NCBI GenBank assembly: GCA_019155205.2
Contig: JAHNZQ020000172.1
Span: 1,246,830-1,265,176 of the forward strand
Length of the DNA: 18,347 bases
Reading direction: 5' to 3'
From: Gracilaria vermiculophylla
Lineage: Eukaryota; Rhodophyta; Florideophyceae; Gracilariales; Gracilariaceae
This document shows, piece after piece, positions 1 through 9,770 of the stretch. Position 1 is the first letter of the stretch, and every line of letters begins with the position of its first letter. The notes under the pieces were generated by a model. It saw nothing but the letters and a program-made list of their open reading frames with translations. It had not been told where the DNA came from and did not search any database. The position numbers were made by a program, and so were the translations under genes.

Positions 1-6
1 GGTTAA

Positions 7-529
7 TGTGGTACTATCAGCCCTCCTCTCGAGGTAGTAAAGCACAACGTCCGTTAGGAGTTTTTGTTGACTCCAAAGGTGCGTGTTTCTAAAGGTGGTC
101 TCCGGTATCTACTGTCACGAGCCAGGGGAATTCTTACAGGGGATTCGCAAACACCAAGTAAAGGGGGAGGTACACTGGGCAGACAATGCTCCTACAGGCG
201 CTGCTATGATGCGACCTGGGAATTGGCGGCTTAGAAACCTGAGTTGATCGACAAGAGACTCCAAGCGGAAAAGTAGATGAAGACTCAAGGGTGCTTGTCT
301 TTACTTCCCCAGAGGTGGAGCTGAGCCGGTAGATTAAGTATCAAGCTGGGAGCTTGCCTCGGCAGGTCTCGCTTCTGTGCAAATTACCTACATAAAATAA
401 TTAAAATAAAAAATAATTCTACCGTTTCACAAGGATAATGTATCGCACGTGGGCGGGATTATGCACCACGTGGCCCAGCTAATAAAATACGAGCCCTCCT
501 TAGAAATATTATACCATAAGGCCAAACCA
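7..529 (-). repeat. 3' LTR of element A, complete
   Basis: The left boundary is set by the point where the two copies begin to match (TGTGGTA at 7 and 9771), giving the plus-strand TG of a TG...CA LTR. The right boundary is inferred: plus-strand ...AAACCA at 524-529 is followed directly by a pyrimidine run (530-541) that is a purine tract on the minus strand, as expected for a polypurine tract beside a 3' LTR. On the coding strand the LTR therefore runs from TGGTTTGG to CCACA, 523 bp. It holds an A/T-rich block at 388-417 and two CACGTG palindromes. No clear single TATA box for the minus-strand transcript could be fixed; TATAATAT-like bases lie near 505-513. The flank 1-6 (GGTTAA) would contain any target-site duplicate, but the outer end of the other LTR is missing, so this cannot be checked. 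Confidence 0.8.
446..473. promoter_or_regulatory. Paired CACGTG palindromes in the 3' LTR of element A
   Basis: Two perfect CACGTG hexamers lie at 446-451 and 467-472, exactly 21 bp start to start; the second sits in the octamer CCACGTGG (466-473). CACGTG is the core E-box/G-box bound by bHLH and some bZIP factors. A two-helical-turn spacing would put both on one DNA face. Function in this LTR is inferred only. The right LTR is truncated before this part, so no internal comparison is possible. Confidence 0.35.
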
Positions 530-541
530 CCCCATTTCCTT
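530..541 (-). promoter_or_regulatory. Polypurine tract of element A
   Basis: On the minus strand this reads AAGGAAATGGGG and abuts the TGG that opens the 3' LTR. The 5' context on that strand, GCTCCTAAGGA, also occurs directly upstream of the LTR of element D (15626-15642), which supports both boundaries. A polypurine tract resists RNase H and primes plus-strand DNA synthesis in reverse transcription. Confidence 0.7.
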
Positions 542-914
542 AGGAGCCACCGTACTAAATACCCCCTTTTCTAAATTGCACCACGTCCTCAAGGTGTATC
601 TTCCGATTTCTTGATCCCCGGGGTGGCTTTTATCGATGGTTAGGCATGTGCGGCCTCCTGCAGTTTGCGCGTTCTCTCCTTCAGGCGTTCCTCCCTTTCT
701 TCAAACTCCTGCCCGGCGTATTGCCGCGGGCTCTCGGTTTATCCCTTGCGGTGATCGTGGGCTCTGCTCCTCCTTAATCCGGCTGCATCTGCTCCTTATT
801 GGTTTCACCCGTTTGTGCTGCTGCGCCAGTCGGCAACGCGAGTGTCGCGTCTTCCGGCATACCGTGCGTGGTGCAAGCGCGTAACTTCCGTGGACGGAGC
901 GTGGGTCAGTCCCG
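542..914. other. Spacer between 3' LTR and antisense frame of element A
   Basis: No convincing gene. A plus-strand frame from 636 to a TAA at 882 is open and shares the frame of the antisense coding region that follows, so it could be a decayed N-terminal extension. Its composition (Cys-, Leu- and Arg-rich) does not look like the downstream protein, and two other plus frames are open over the same bases. It may be 5' leader for the antisense transcript. A TATA-like AATAAAATACG lies on the plus strand at 481-491 inside the LTR. Confidence 0.35.
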
Positions 915-3175
915 ATGGGATACCAAACCTCTGGCGGCGCTCGCCACTCCGACTCCTTCGAGGCTACTTCTTTTGGCAACAACCGCTTCCCCGCGTCCGC
1001 TCATTCAATCTCCGTGAAGGTGCCAGACTCATATTTCTTTCGTTCGCACCTCCGTCGTTCTCCGTTGGATATTAGCGCCCGCCCCGCAATGGTGCTCCAT
1101 ACCTCGCCTGACTCCGGTCGCCCGGCTTCTCCTCGAATTCCACGATGCCGACTTGATGCGGCTCCCTCTACTTTGGTGCATGGAACTTTGAATCGCTCCC
1201 CACGTGGTGTCAAATCTCTCTTCTCAGGTGCTACCACGGATTCGGTCGCCATGCACTCGGCTTCGTACACCTTCAGAATGTCTTCTTCGACTCCGGTGCC
1301 TACATCTCCTTCAAATCCTGAGATGTCTCACACCTCGACCGGTGCACCGTTCCGTCCAGGAGAACATTTCGATCATCGTGCCACGCGGGAGTTTGTCCCA
1401 TTCCACGATAGGCGCGTGAGTTTCCCATGTCCCGTGCAGGATTACATTCACGCATTTGCCCCATACCTTCAAACCATGCGATTCCGCGCCGTACCGGAGG
1501 TTGCGTGGAACGACCAGAAGCGGAACCGCGTGGATGCATATCGCGCTCACTGGCTTCAAACTCCGGTACATGGTGACAACGCTCCAACCACGGTGGGAAA
1601 CTGCGATGCTCCGTACTTGAGGTGCGCTAAGGAACGAGAGGTCCAGGCGCGACTCCAGGTACTGCTCTACAAGGAGAGCTCGCACCATAGAGCGGGTCGA
1701 ACCGGAGGCATTGCCGACGGGCGCTCTGCCCTCGTGGTGTTACCTCCCGATTCCTCATACGATCGCCTCTACTGGCTCAATCGAAGTCAATGGGGGACGC
1801 ACCTTGCGGACGAGACTCGAGTATGCACCGCTTTCGTGTATTTCTATGGTTGGCATAACACAGAATTCCATGACATGCCTTCCAGGCTGCGTCCGAAGTA
1901 CTAACTCAAGGTAAATGACTCCAAGAGGGACCACTGGGTGTCCTGGCACCTCTGCGTGGCGACCCCCATGACCTTCGCGTAACACACCCTAGAGGTCCTG
2001 GATCCACATGAATCCCTAGGGTGGTTTGTCGTGTTGGTCGCCTCCACGGAGTTCGCGGTCGGCAGCCTGATGGCGTATCTCCAAGCGGCGGACGACGGTG
2101 TAACCTCCTATACCCGATGCCGCGACGGCCGCCTCTACTGGCATTCGTCATATCAGCCGACCGCCGGGCGTTTGCTCCCCTTGTCGGCGTCCATCATACG
2201 GGTTCTGCGCTCTTTTGGTATCCAAAATCTGGTTACGGGCACCGCATGGACGGAGTCCAAGGCGGAGACGCTGTTGGACTACTACCTTCAGATGGAATGA
2301 AATGACACGCCGGGTTTCCGGCATGATGCGCTCCGTCGGTTACCCGCTCCGTCCCAGGATATGTGCGCACCTCCTGAGGGGGTTACTCCGCGGCCCACCG
2401 CAGTGCCGAGTGCTCCCGCAGTGGTAGCCGTGGTGTCTCCAATGGAAGAGGAGGACATTGTTCCCGTCCCGGTACCTTCGGCCCGAGTGGTGCAACCCCG
2501 ATTGGGGATCGTCCCTGCGCCGATCACTCAGCCTCGCCTGCGGAGCGTTCCAGTTCCCTCACCGCCGTCACCTCAGGCGCCACCGTCTGCGTCCTTGGCA
2601 TTGCCGACCTCCACTTGGGAACCCGCGGAATCCCGTCGGGGAGCCCCTGTCCCAGCTGGTCCGCCGTCCGCGGCTCTTTCCGTGGCGGTTGTTGCGCCGT
2701 CAATGGAGGTGGCCGCATCGGGTGCACCGTCGGGAGGATTCTCCTTTGGGGCTCTAGCGGCTGCCTTCCAGGAGCTGGTGCAGGCGTGTCTGGTGACAGG
2801 CCGTCCTGTCCCGGCATCTCCTGCATAAGCTTTGCGCGAGGCGCGAGCGTGGGTCTGGGAGCTCCACAAGGCCCGAGCAGACCGAGCCTCGATGCCAGCC
2901 CTCAAAGAAAGCCCGTGGGAGCTCTTCGATAGCCAAGTAATCACGGCAACAGCTCGCCTCGAAGCCAATTATTCCACGCGATTCGGGTACCTGTAGGTGA
3001 TAGGACCCAGACCAATAAAAAACCTACGGATGGAGCAGGAGCTCCATGAACGGTAGTTCAAACATGCAAAGGCCGTGCCCGCGTGCTCAACGACACGAAG
3101 TATCGCCACAGAAGCATGCAAAAAGCGAGCAACGGCATCCTGGAGGCGAAAAAGATAACTCCAGGTAGGGGATAA
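915..3175 (+). pseudogene. Antisense accessory reading frame of element A, degenerate
   Basis: I do not recognise this protein. From ATG 915, one plus-strand frame runs to about 3070 broken only by stop codons (1902 TAA, 1980 TAA, 2298 TGA, 2826 TAA, 2994 TAG, 3054 TAG). A frameshift near 3070-3083 then lets it continue to TAA 3173. About 750 codons in all. Parts in order: a Ser/Pro/Arg-rich, probably disordered N-terminus (about residues 1-150); a compact middle rich in Trp, Tyr and Phe (about 155-460; includes VAWNDQKRNRVDAY and FVYFYGWHNTEF); a Pro/Ala/Val-rich linker (about 480-610); and an Ala/Arg/Glu/Leu-rich C-terminus likely to form coiled coil (about 640-750; includes LREARAWVWELHKARADRAS). 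It points toward pol and ends about 60 bp from the pol stop, tail to tail. The preserved frame over 2 kb argues for past coding. Structural or Gag-like, RNA-binding or silencing-related roles are all possible; none is shown. Confidence 0.6.
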
Positions 3176-3237
3176 ACGGCGGAGAAGAAAAACATCTCCA
3201 GTTGGGGGCCCCATCCCCCTTCCATAAACAGAAGCGC

Positions 3238-3789
3238 CTATGTGGAGAGGCGTTTCCGCAGATGCTTGGCGTGGTATCGCCTAAGAAAGTTCTCCGGGGT
3301 ATGTTCCGGAGGTCTTTCCGTGTCGTCCTTCGATGTGTACCCGTACCAGCGGACGCGGTACAGTATTCCCGCGGGGGTTTGTCGATGGGAGATGATATGA
3401 TCTACCGCGTAGAGGATGTCACCCTCAGGGGTCAATATGGCACCGGGAGCCTCCAGTAATGGTTCACCGAGAGCGGCGATGCGGTTCCCAATACCTCGTG
3501 GTGTCGTCGCCCTTGACGTGATCGGATGAGGAATCTCCGCGCGTTGTCCCTGAGGTAGGCTGACGGGCATTCCTGAGCGGCTGGGCGTTGGGACTTTTAT
3601 CACCCTATCACGGGAGACGACATCCCTGAGCCCGTTTAACTCAATGGCGACAGTATTTCTATTGGTGGCCAGAACTTTGTAGGGCCCTGAGGTGGTCGGC
3701 GTTAACTTGCGCGTGACGTCCGGCGTTTCCTCGAAGGTTTTCTGGGTTTGTCGAGGATAACCTCGTCGCCTTCCTTCCGGTGAGGGCAC
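3238..3789 (-). pseudogene. Integrase C-terminal domain and chromodomain of element A
   Basis: This is the last part of pol, ending at TAG 3238. Residues about 33-65 resemble the SH3-like integrase C-terminal (GPY/F) module, with TSGPYKVLA followed by a VSRDRV motif. A Pro-rich linker follows. The chromodomain spans about residues 126-175 (3414-3265), with YAVDHIISH, the aromatic core YRVRWYGY and a C-terminal helix. Chromodomains on gypsy integrases bind modified histones and guide integration. This segment is one frame away from the integrase core: near 3745 a base has been lost in an A-rich run, so the two pieces overlap in different frames. The chromodomain itself is uninterrupted. Confidence 0.85.
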
Positions 3790-4667
3790 TCCATGATCTT
3801 TCGGTCGAAGTCCTGTTTGTATCTCCTCTGCGAGGCGGTGAGCCTCTCCTTTGTGAGGGAGAGTGCATTCTCATATCGCCTTAGGATGGAGCCTTTGGCT
3901 TGCGCCGCTGTTGGTGACTGTAGCCCATCCGCCGGGTGCACCGTGGCGCGTGCCGCAATGACGGCACTTGGCGGGATGCGCGAGAGCTCCAGATTGAAAG
4001 GAGCGGTCCCCGTGGAGCGGTGCACCTGTACGTGGTATGCATACGTGAGGGGTCCCACATATGCGTGCCAATCCTTCTGGTGGTCCACGACGTAGTGCTC
4101 CAATCTCGAGGCGATGGTCTTGTTGAACCTTTCCGCCTGTCCGTTTGTCTGGGGGTGATAGGCAGTTGTGAACAACTGTTTCATCGCCAGCATTCTAGAG
4201 ACGGCGCTGAAGAGTTTCGCCGCGAACTGGTTTCCATTGTCCGTAAGGAGGTAAAACGGTATCCCGTAGGGATAAACCCACTGCTCCAAAAAGGCGTCGG
4301 CAATCACTGCCGCACCAGTGCTCTGAAGGGGGATGGCATGCGTGATCTTTGAAAAGCGATCCATGATCACGAGGACAAATCGATGCCTTCGCTCCATCTT
4401 GGGGAGAGGACCCAAAATGTCCATGGCCACAAACTCCAACGGTCCTGAAGGAGGGAACAGCGTGAGCGGCGTCCGTTGCTTCCGTATACTCCGCCTAGCA
4501 GCGGCGCAGGAATACCAATCCGCTACCGTTTGGAAGGCGTCGTTAGCCATTTTTGGCCAATAGAACTCCATCCGCATGGTGAAATACATCCAAGATCCAC
4601 CGAGGTGCCCGGCGAGGCGAGAAAAGTGCGAGAGGTACAACATTCTTGCCCGTAACTTCGTCGGCAC
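3702..4667 (-). pseudogene. Integrase zinc-binding and catalytic core of element A
   Basis: Inserts the cDNA into the chromosome. The N-terminal HHCC zinc domain is damaged: the two His are present (LSHF, AGHLGG), but the first Cys of the expected C-x2-C is Trp (ADWYSCAA). The catalytic core keeps all three acidic residues: Asp83 (VAMDILGP), Asp143 (LLTDNGNQF) and Glu179 (NGQAERFNK), with the typical D-35-E spacing. The usual downstream motif for host-sequence contacts (QVHRSTGTAPFNL) is present. It is separated from RNase H by a frameshift at about 4675, in a T5A4 run that also creates a stop, and from the chromodomain by a second shift near 3745. The Trp change and both shifts imply an inactive copy. 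Confidence 0.88.
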
Positions 4668-4672
4668 ACCTT

Positions 4673-6550
4673 TTAAAAAGCTCCATCCAGAGAGGCACGG
4701 CGTACAAGCACGCCGTCACGGTCGACATCGAACGATGATGTCAAACTCCCCACAGTGGCAAGGCACGCCTTGCAGTACGCATCCGTACTCTGCTCCTTAA
4801 GGAACTCCGCTACGGTAGTGGGGAGAACTTCTTTCTCCTCCTCAACAAGAGCCATCACCTCAGGTAGTCCACTATTCTTTCCTCTAGGTTCACAGCATTC
4901 CAAACATTCTCCATCGGATCTTTCTTTCCCGTCGGCGTTCTGGATGACCAGACATGGGATGCTGTCCTGTAAAGGTGTTTTATCTTCCCCATTGGTGGAG
5001 ATTCGCGAGAGGGAATCGACGGCCTGGAGTTTTATGCCAGTACGATGGAGGATGTCAAACTCGAACTCCGGAAGGCATAACCTCCACCTTTCCAGGAGGC
5101 CGGAAGTATCCGTCAAGGACAGTATCCACTTCAGTGGTGCGTGGACCGTCCTAAAGGTGAAGTGCGCGCCTTCCAGGTATGGCCGTACGAGCAAAACCGC
5201 CCACACGATGGCAAGACACTCGCGCTCCGAAGTGGAATAATTCCGTTCCGCAGGGGAGAGGCTGCGACTCCAATGCCCGATGAGTTGAAGTCCACCTTCA
5301 GGTTGTTCCTGTAGGAGGGCACATCCAACCTGGTTTTTACAGGCGTCAGTGTCTAGCACCATTCGGCCGTGCCGCTTCGGCAATACCAAGATTGATGGTT
5401 CTATTAGTCTCCTCTTCAGGGTGTCGAAGGCTTCAAACTCCCCGTCCGTCAGGAGAGCCAAATGAGTCGGCTTTTCCTTCTCCAAGAGGCGATTTAACGG
5501 CGCCGCTATACGGGAGAAATCGGATACAAACCTCAGGAAGACGTTACACAACCCAAGGAAGAAGCGGAGCTCCGTCTGGTTTGTGGGAGGGCGAGCTTCC
5601 TTAATGGTGTCCTGAGTTTTCTTGGAAACCTGTAGGCGTCCCAGAAGCACAACGTGCCCCAGGTAGTCCACCGAAGACCTTAAAAAGAAATATTTCTCCT
5701 GCTTTAAGGTTAGGCCAGCATCCTTTAGGGGTTGAAGCACGTGTTTCACATGCATGAAGTGCTCCTGTACGCTGCAGAAGTATATGATGACGTCATCGAT
5801 GTACACCAGGCCGTACTGCCACTTCACCCTTGACAGGATAATTTCCACCGCTCGTTGGAACGTAGCGGGTGCATTCTTCAATCCAAATGGCATCCATAGG
5901 ATTCTGAAGATCCCACAGTGCAAGGTGAACGTTGTCTTATCCTTGTCGGAGTCGTCCATCTCAATCTGTTAGTAGCCGCTGTTGGCATCCCGCGTGGAAA
6001 AAACGGACGCATCGCCTAAGGAGTGGATACATTCATCCATACGGGGTTTCGGGTACGAATCGCGTACCTTCACCTCGTTAAGGCGCCTGTAGTCAATACA
6101 GAACCTTAGGGAGCCATCTTGCTTTTTGACAAACACCACTGGGGAGACCCGTTTGGAATGGGAAGGCTCTATAACGCCCTTCTCCAGCATCCGGCGGACC
6201 TCATCGCGTTCAGAGTCGCGCGCATGGGGTCCGGCCCTCCTCTGGAGTTGATGTAACGGTTTGGAATCCGGTGTGAGCTGGATCCTATGCTCGGACGGGC
6301 TGCCCTGATTCAGGTGACCAGACCACATTTCCTCAAAGGCGGATAGCATCTCCACTATCCTGTGGCGATACTCTTCGAATTCATCGCCAATTTGGAGCTT
6401 CTTCTGCAAGGTGGCAGGACTCTCTTCCTCTGGAGCCGAGAAATTCGCTTCCGCCGCCATGGTGGCGAGAGCATCGCGGTCCGCAAGGTCTTCCGATCGA
6501 GGGACGTCAGCCAGTCCTGCAGGGGTGGGTAGTGCCCGTCCGACGACAAT
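4673..6550 (-). pseudogene. Reverse transcriptase and RNase H of element A
   Basis: Copies element RNA into DNA and removes the template. One minus-strand frame follows the protease stop. RT motifs in order: FCIDYRRLNEVKVRDSYPKP (palm/fingers), STRDANSGY (first catalytic Asp region), FGLKNAPATFQR, and the active-site YIDD at 5803-5792. RT is cut by a single TAA at 5969-5971, inside the motif that follows the first catalytic Asp; both halves are in the same frame. RNase H follows, with LDTDACKNQVGCALLQ, an SERECLAIVWA segment and the HAPLKW motif, so the acidic residues look intact. The frame ends at TAA 4673, where a shift leads into integrase. The N-terminal stretch (about 6460-6350) is a linker after protease. 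Confidence 0.9.
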
Positions 6551-7351
6551 TTATTTCTGGAGCCGTAACGGCGACTCTTTGAGGTTTGCGAGCACGACCC
6601 TGAAGTGAATGTTCGGGAATACTTCCATACTACCGTTCGCCATAATGGAGTGCGGCTTCGTCGTCAGGTGTAGACTCCCCTGAAGGAATGATAGACCAGA
6701 TGTAGAGGTATGCACCCAAACTTCGGCCTGACTCCTCGCGGGTATTTCAACGCTCTTCATCACTCGGAGCTTATTCGACGGCGTCTCCTTTGGAAGGGTA
6801 CCCACGTGATGCGCGTTGTCCACCGGTCCTAGAGATGCGGACATGATACCTACAGGGGCGGCGTCATGAAACGTCACCTTCCGCAGGCGTGGGTAGATTG
6901 CACGTACATACGGATCCACAAAGAAAGCGCCCAATATGCACTCTGCGGCCAGGTTGGTCGCCACGGGGAACCACACTTTCACCTGTAAGGACCCCAACCA
7001 GAGGTACAAGGGGATTGCGCCGCGGATGGTCAATGCTCGTCGCGACGCATCGCGCACCGTCGGGAGCTTACCAGTCCTCAAGGGGCCTAGAGCAGACAGC
7101 GGGAGCACGTCGGCGTGCACCAGATTGGGGCCAGCTCCTGTATCGAGGATAGCGCGCACCGTGGTGGAGGCGAGAGGAGAACATCCTATAGAGGCGAATA
7201 ACTTGTAACTCTCACGGCGGAGCGTGCACACAGAATCCTCAAAGGGGTCGAATGGGTCCAACGGGATTGGGGGGCCCGCCGATTCTGCGTCGACGGAGCA
7301 GACGGTCTCTTCCCCTTTGCTAAAGGCGACCTTCGTAGAGCTGAGGCCCAA
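6551..7351 (-). pseudogene. Aspartic protease region of element A
   Basis: Retropepsin-type protease that would mature the Gag-Pol polyprotein. The active-site triad is Asp-Thr-Gly in AILDTGAGPN (7144-7136), preceded by hydrophobic residues as in the family. A second conserved block, AECILGAFFVDPYVRAIYP, corresponds to the ILG motif near the protease C-terminus. There is no clear ATG at 7351 (the codon is TTG) and the frame is open upstream to about 7400, so it was probably read as part of the polyprotein. It ends at TAA 6551, but the same frame continues directly into the RT region, so this stop is a mutation rather than a gene end. Confidence 0.85.
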
Positions 7352-7374
7352 AGGTGAAGAGCAACGTGGAGCCT

Positions 7375-7748
7375 CTACGCGTGGGTCTGAGGGTTTTCCT
7401 GGTTGGAAAGAGGCTGGGTTTCAGTCGGGGACGGCTTCTGCGGTTTTGCAAAGCGATGCGACGTGTTCCCTTGAGGTGCAACCGGCTGGGACACCCGTAC
7501 CTGCGTTGCAGGTGCAAATGACAGTAGGGCAGGCTGCACTCCCGGTGGGACACGGTAACCGTAGTTTCCTGGGGGGAGCGGATGTCGCGATACGCGGTTC
7601 GATAACTTACGCTCTCCGTTGGTGTGTCCTTCAGGTCCTGGAAATTTTTCTATCGTTCTTGCAGGATGGAGGCCCTCATTGTCGGGGTGATAGTTGTACA
7701 GTGTATGGGCTCTCGTGCCAAGCAAATCCTGCAAGGCGGTGAGTAGCC
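7375..7748 (-). pseudogene. Gag C-terminus: degenerate zinc knuckle and Pro-rich spacer
   Basis: Bridges the gag and protease frames. At the end of the gag frame is CRIC; after a shift of one base near 7735 the next frame reads GTRAHTLYNYHPD. Together these fit a CCHC zinc knuckle (C-x2-C-x4-H-x4-C) with the last Cys changed to Tyr and a shift inside the knuckle. Such knuckles bind the element's RNA. A Pro-, Gln- and Ser-rich spacer follows to a TAG at 7375; protease is in another frame, so a second shift lies near 7400-7450. The zinc-knuckle reading depends on the inferred shift. Confidence 0.5.
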
Positions 7749-9614
7749 TCGAAGGTTCGCAAATCGGACACTTCTGTAAGATCCTGCCGAGGCGTATGAA
7801 GTGGGAGACGAGGGTGTACTCGTCCTAGACGGTGCTCCCTGAGAGGAGGCGTATGTGGGGGCAAGGGCCTCTTGCTCTCCTACGAGCGTGAGCTCGTCGT
7901 TTTCCCCCAAGGTGCTGGAGTCCAACGTCAAGGCGGATGCCCGACGGGTCCTTGAGGCCGCCGGTTTGTCCGAAAGTGGAGCATGACTGCGGCGAGTGGC
8001 ACGGTGGGTATTCCCATAGGATTCCACGAAACGTGCTAACTCCATATAGGTGGTCTTTGGGTGCGTTTTCAGGTGATTGCGCACCCTCGCACGTATCGAG
8101 GGAAGGAGTCCCTCGACAAACAACGATTTCAACCGCCGTTCGGAGTACACGTTCTCACATCGCAGACCCTTCGTCCACAGCTTCTGTGATAACTCCGTGT
8201 CGTTCAATCCGGTGTTCTGCCCATGAAAGGTGACTTCAGCATCAGCATCGGCTATCACCTCGTCCATGGCGTACCATTTAAGCAGGATATTGACTATCTC
8301 CGGGTACGTCATGAAGATCTCCGTTCCAGGTTCATCCACAATGGTGCTCTCCCCCGTGAGAAGCGGCTGCACCAGGGAGTACGCTTGGCCTGTGAGATAG
8401 AACTGAAAGCACCATACGGGGGCACCTTCATGGCCGCCATTTGTGTTACATTCTGAACGGAAGCGCGTGAGAAAATTCAACACCGAGATGGGGTCTTCGC
8501 CTGAGAAGGAGTGCTTCTTCATTTGGATATCCATGCGGCGCTGCATCTTCGTGTGTCACTTAGCGACCGACGCGTCATAGAGTGTGGGGCGATCATTCAA
8601 CCTGTAGGTGTCATAATACACCACTCAGGCGAAGAGGTCATTAAGCGGGACGACCTTCCTGACCCTTCTGCTCTTCTCCTTGGGAGGTATACTATCCTTC
8701 GAGCTGGAGCAGGTTACGGATTCAGTGTCTGAGCTTCCTTCCGAGTCGGTGTCTCGCCTTCTTCTTTTCTCCCTCCGTTTCTTTCGGCGTCTTTCCTTAA
8801 GGTGATCTGGGTTACTGACGATACCCCCGTTATCGCGATACACCCGAGGAGTATCCTTTCCTTCTCTCCTTAGGTGGATTTTTTCACGACCGGTATCCTG
8901 TCCTCCTCCGTGGGGCGTCAGGTCCACACGGTGCATAGCAAGATTCCTGAGGTGGTCCCGTTTTATCAGAGCAATATCCTGTCCTTCTCTGCCCGGGGTC
9001 ACCTTAATTGTTGATAGAGGGAACCTCTCCTGTACGGAAGAATGACTTTGGAATGCCGCTGCGGGGAGCAGCTGCGCGGTTTGAGAGCGAACCTCCGCAC
9101 GGATAACATCTGAGATCACCTCAGAGAAGGGATCGGAATCCAGCAAAGCATCTACAGCACGGTGAGTGCTCTCCGTTGCGATGTCCTCCACAAGGGGGTG
9201 ACGGCGCGTTCTGAAGTGGGTTTCAACACCTGCAGGAATTCTTTCGACCAGTCCTTGGGAGAGCCAATCCGTTAGGCGCCGGGCCAGGGATTCCAGGAGA
9301 GAGTTAGCCTCCGGGTGTTCCCGTCCCTGCAGCTCCTGAGGTGGCGGCTGCGATGCCGTGTGCGGTTCTTCAACATCTACAACGGCGTTCTGCAGGGGTG
9401 TCATGGGGGATTCCGCCTGCCTCCGATCATGCATTCTACGAAGGCGATTCCTGAAACGCTACGCAGAGGAGCCAGGATTCCGAAGGAGACTTTCAGGGTC
9501 CTCCAGTGTGGCGGCCATCTCTTAGGGAGCGCTGCGCGTGCTGCGCCAACCGATGGAGACGGTTGCTTGAGGATCCTGTAGGAGGGTTTCCATGGGATCT
9601 TCTGAGGGTTCCAT
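7650..9614 (-). pseudogene. Gag of element A, degenerate
   Basis: Structural protein that forms the virus-like particle and packages RNA. One frame runs from ATG 9614-9612 to 7650, about 650 codons, broken by four stops (TAA 9522, TAG 9459, TGA 8625, TGA 8556). The start is chosen because it is the first ATG of this frame inside the leader and the frame is otherwise continuous. N-terminal part (to about 8900): acidic and amphipathic. Then a strongly basic Arg/Lys block (about 8820-8760) and a Ser-rich acidic tract. The C-terminal third is the recognisable Retrotrans_gag-type domain, from about 8545, with HSFSGEDPISVLNFLTRF and FQFYLTGQAYSLVQPLL, followed by helices and an SESYG-like region. 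The basic block could be a nuclear targeting or RNA-binding segment. Confidence 0.75.
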
Positions 9615-9748
9615 AGAGTAGTAGGTCAGGGGTGATTTCCTTTCACTTCCGAATCACCTTAGGGAAGAATTCCACTGTTAGCGGTTGGTCATTACAAACT
9701 AGAAACGCTGGTCTGCTGCGACTTGTGCGATTTCTTTAGGAACTGTGA
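9615..9748 (-). other. Untranslated leader of element A
   Basis: 134 bp between the candidate primer site and the proposed gag ATG on the minus strand. No open frame or known motif. It would be the place for dimerisation and packaging signals. Confidence 0.4.
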
Positions 9749-9768
9749 CCTTCTAAGTCGGGAGACCA
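9749..9768 (-). promoter_or_regulatory. Candidate primer binding site of element A
   Basis: Two bases inside the 5' LTR edge, the minus strand begins TGGTCTCCCGACTT. A primer binding site normally starts with TGG, the complement of a tRNA CCA end, within a few bases of the LTR. I could not match the following bases to a particular tRNA: the implied tRNA 3' end does not place a good T-loop at the right distance. The position is right but the identity is unproven, and mutation or self-priming could explain the mismatch. Confidence 0.4.
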
Positions 9769-9770
9769 GT

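Noticed and set aside
902..936. Short similarity between 902-931 and 12339-12366 (GGGTCAGTCCC then ATGGGATA)
   Set aside because: Under 30 bp with mismatches, in unrelated contexts and opposite relative orientation to the pol genes; likely chance.
3014..3019. AATAAA as poly(A) signal for the antisense gene
   Set aside because: Coding-like coiled-coil sequence appears to continue past it to about 3170, and such signals are weakly conserved in many protists.
4668..4690. Programmed frameshift between RNase H and integrase in a T5A4 run
   Set aside because: The zero-frame codons do not fit an X XXY YYZ slip site, shifts are not expected at this place in gypsy pol, and the element carries many other lesions. 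Plain decay is simpler.
7224..7742. Plus-strand frame of 172 codons opposite gag/protease
   Set aside because: It mirrors the protease N-terminus and spacer, is Gly/Ser-rich without domains, and lacks the block structure seen in the 915-3175 frame.
5969..9524. Stop codons read as sense under an altered genetic code or readthrough
   Set aside because: TAA, TAG and TGA occur at positions where conserved residues would differ in kind, and frameshifts are also present, so no single reassignment explains them.
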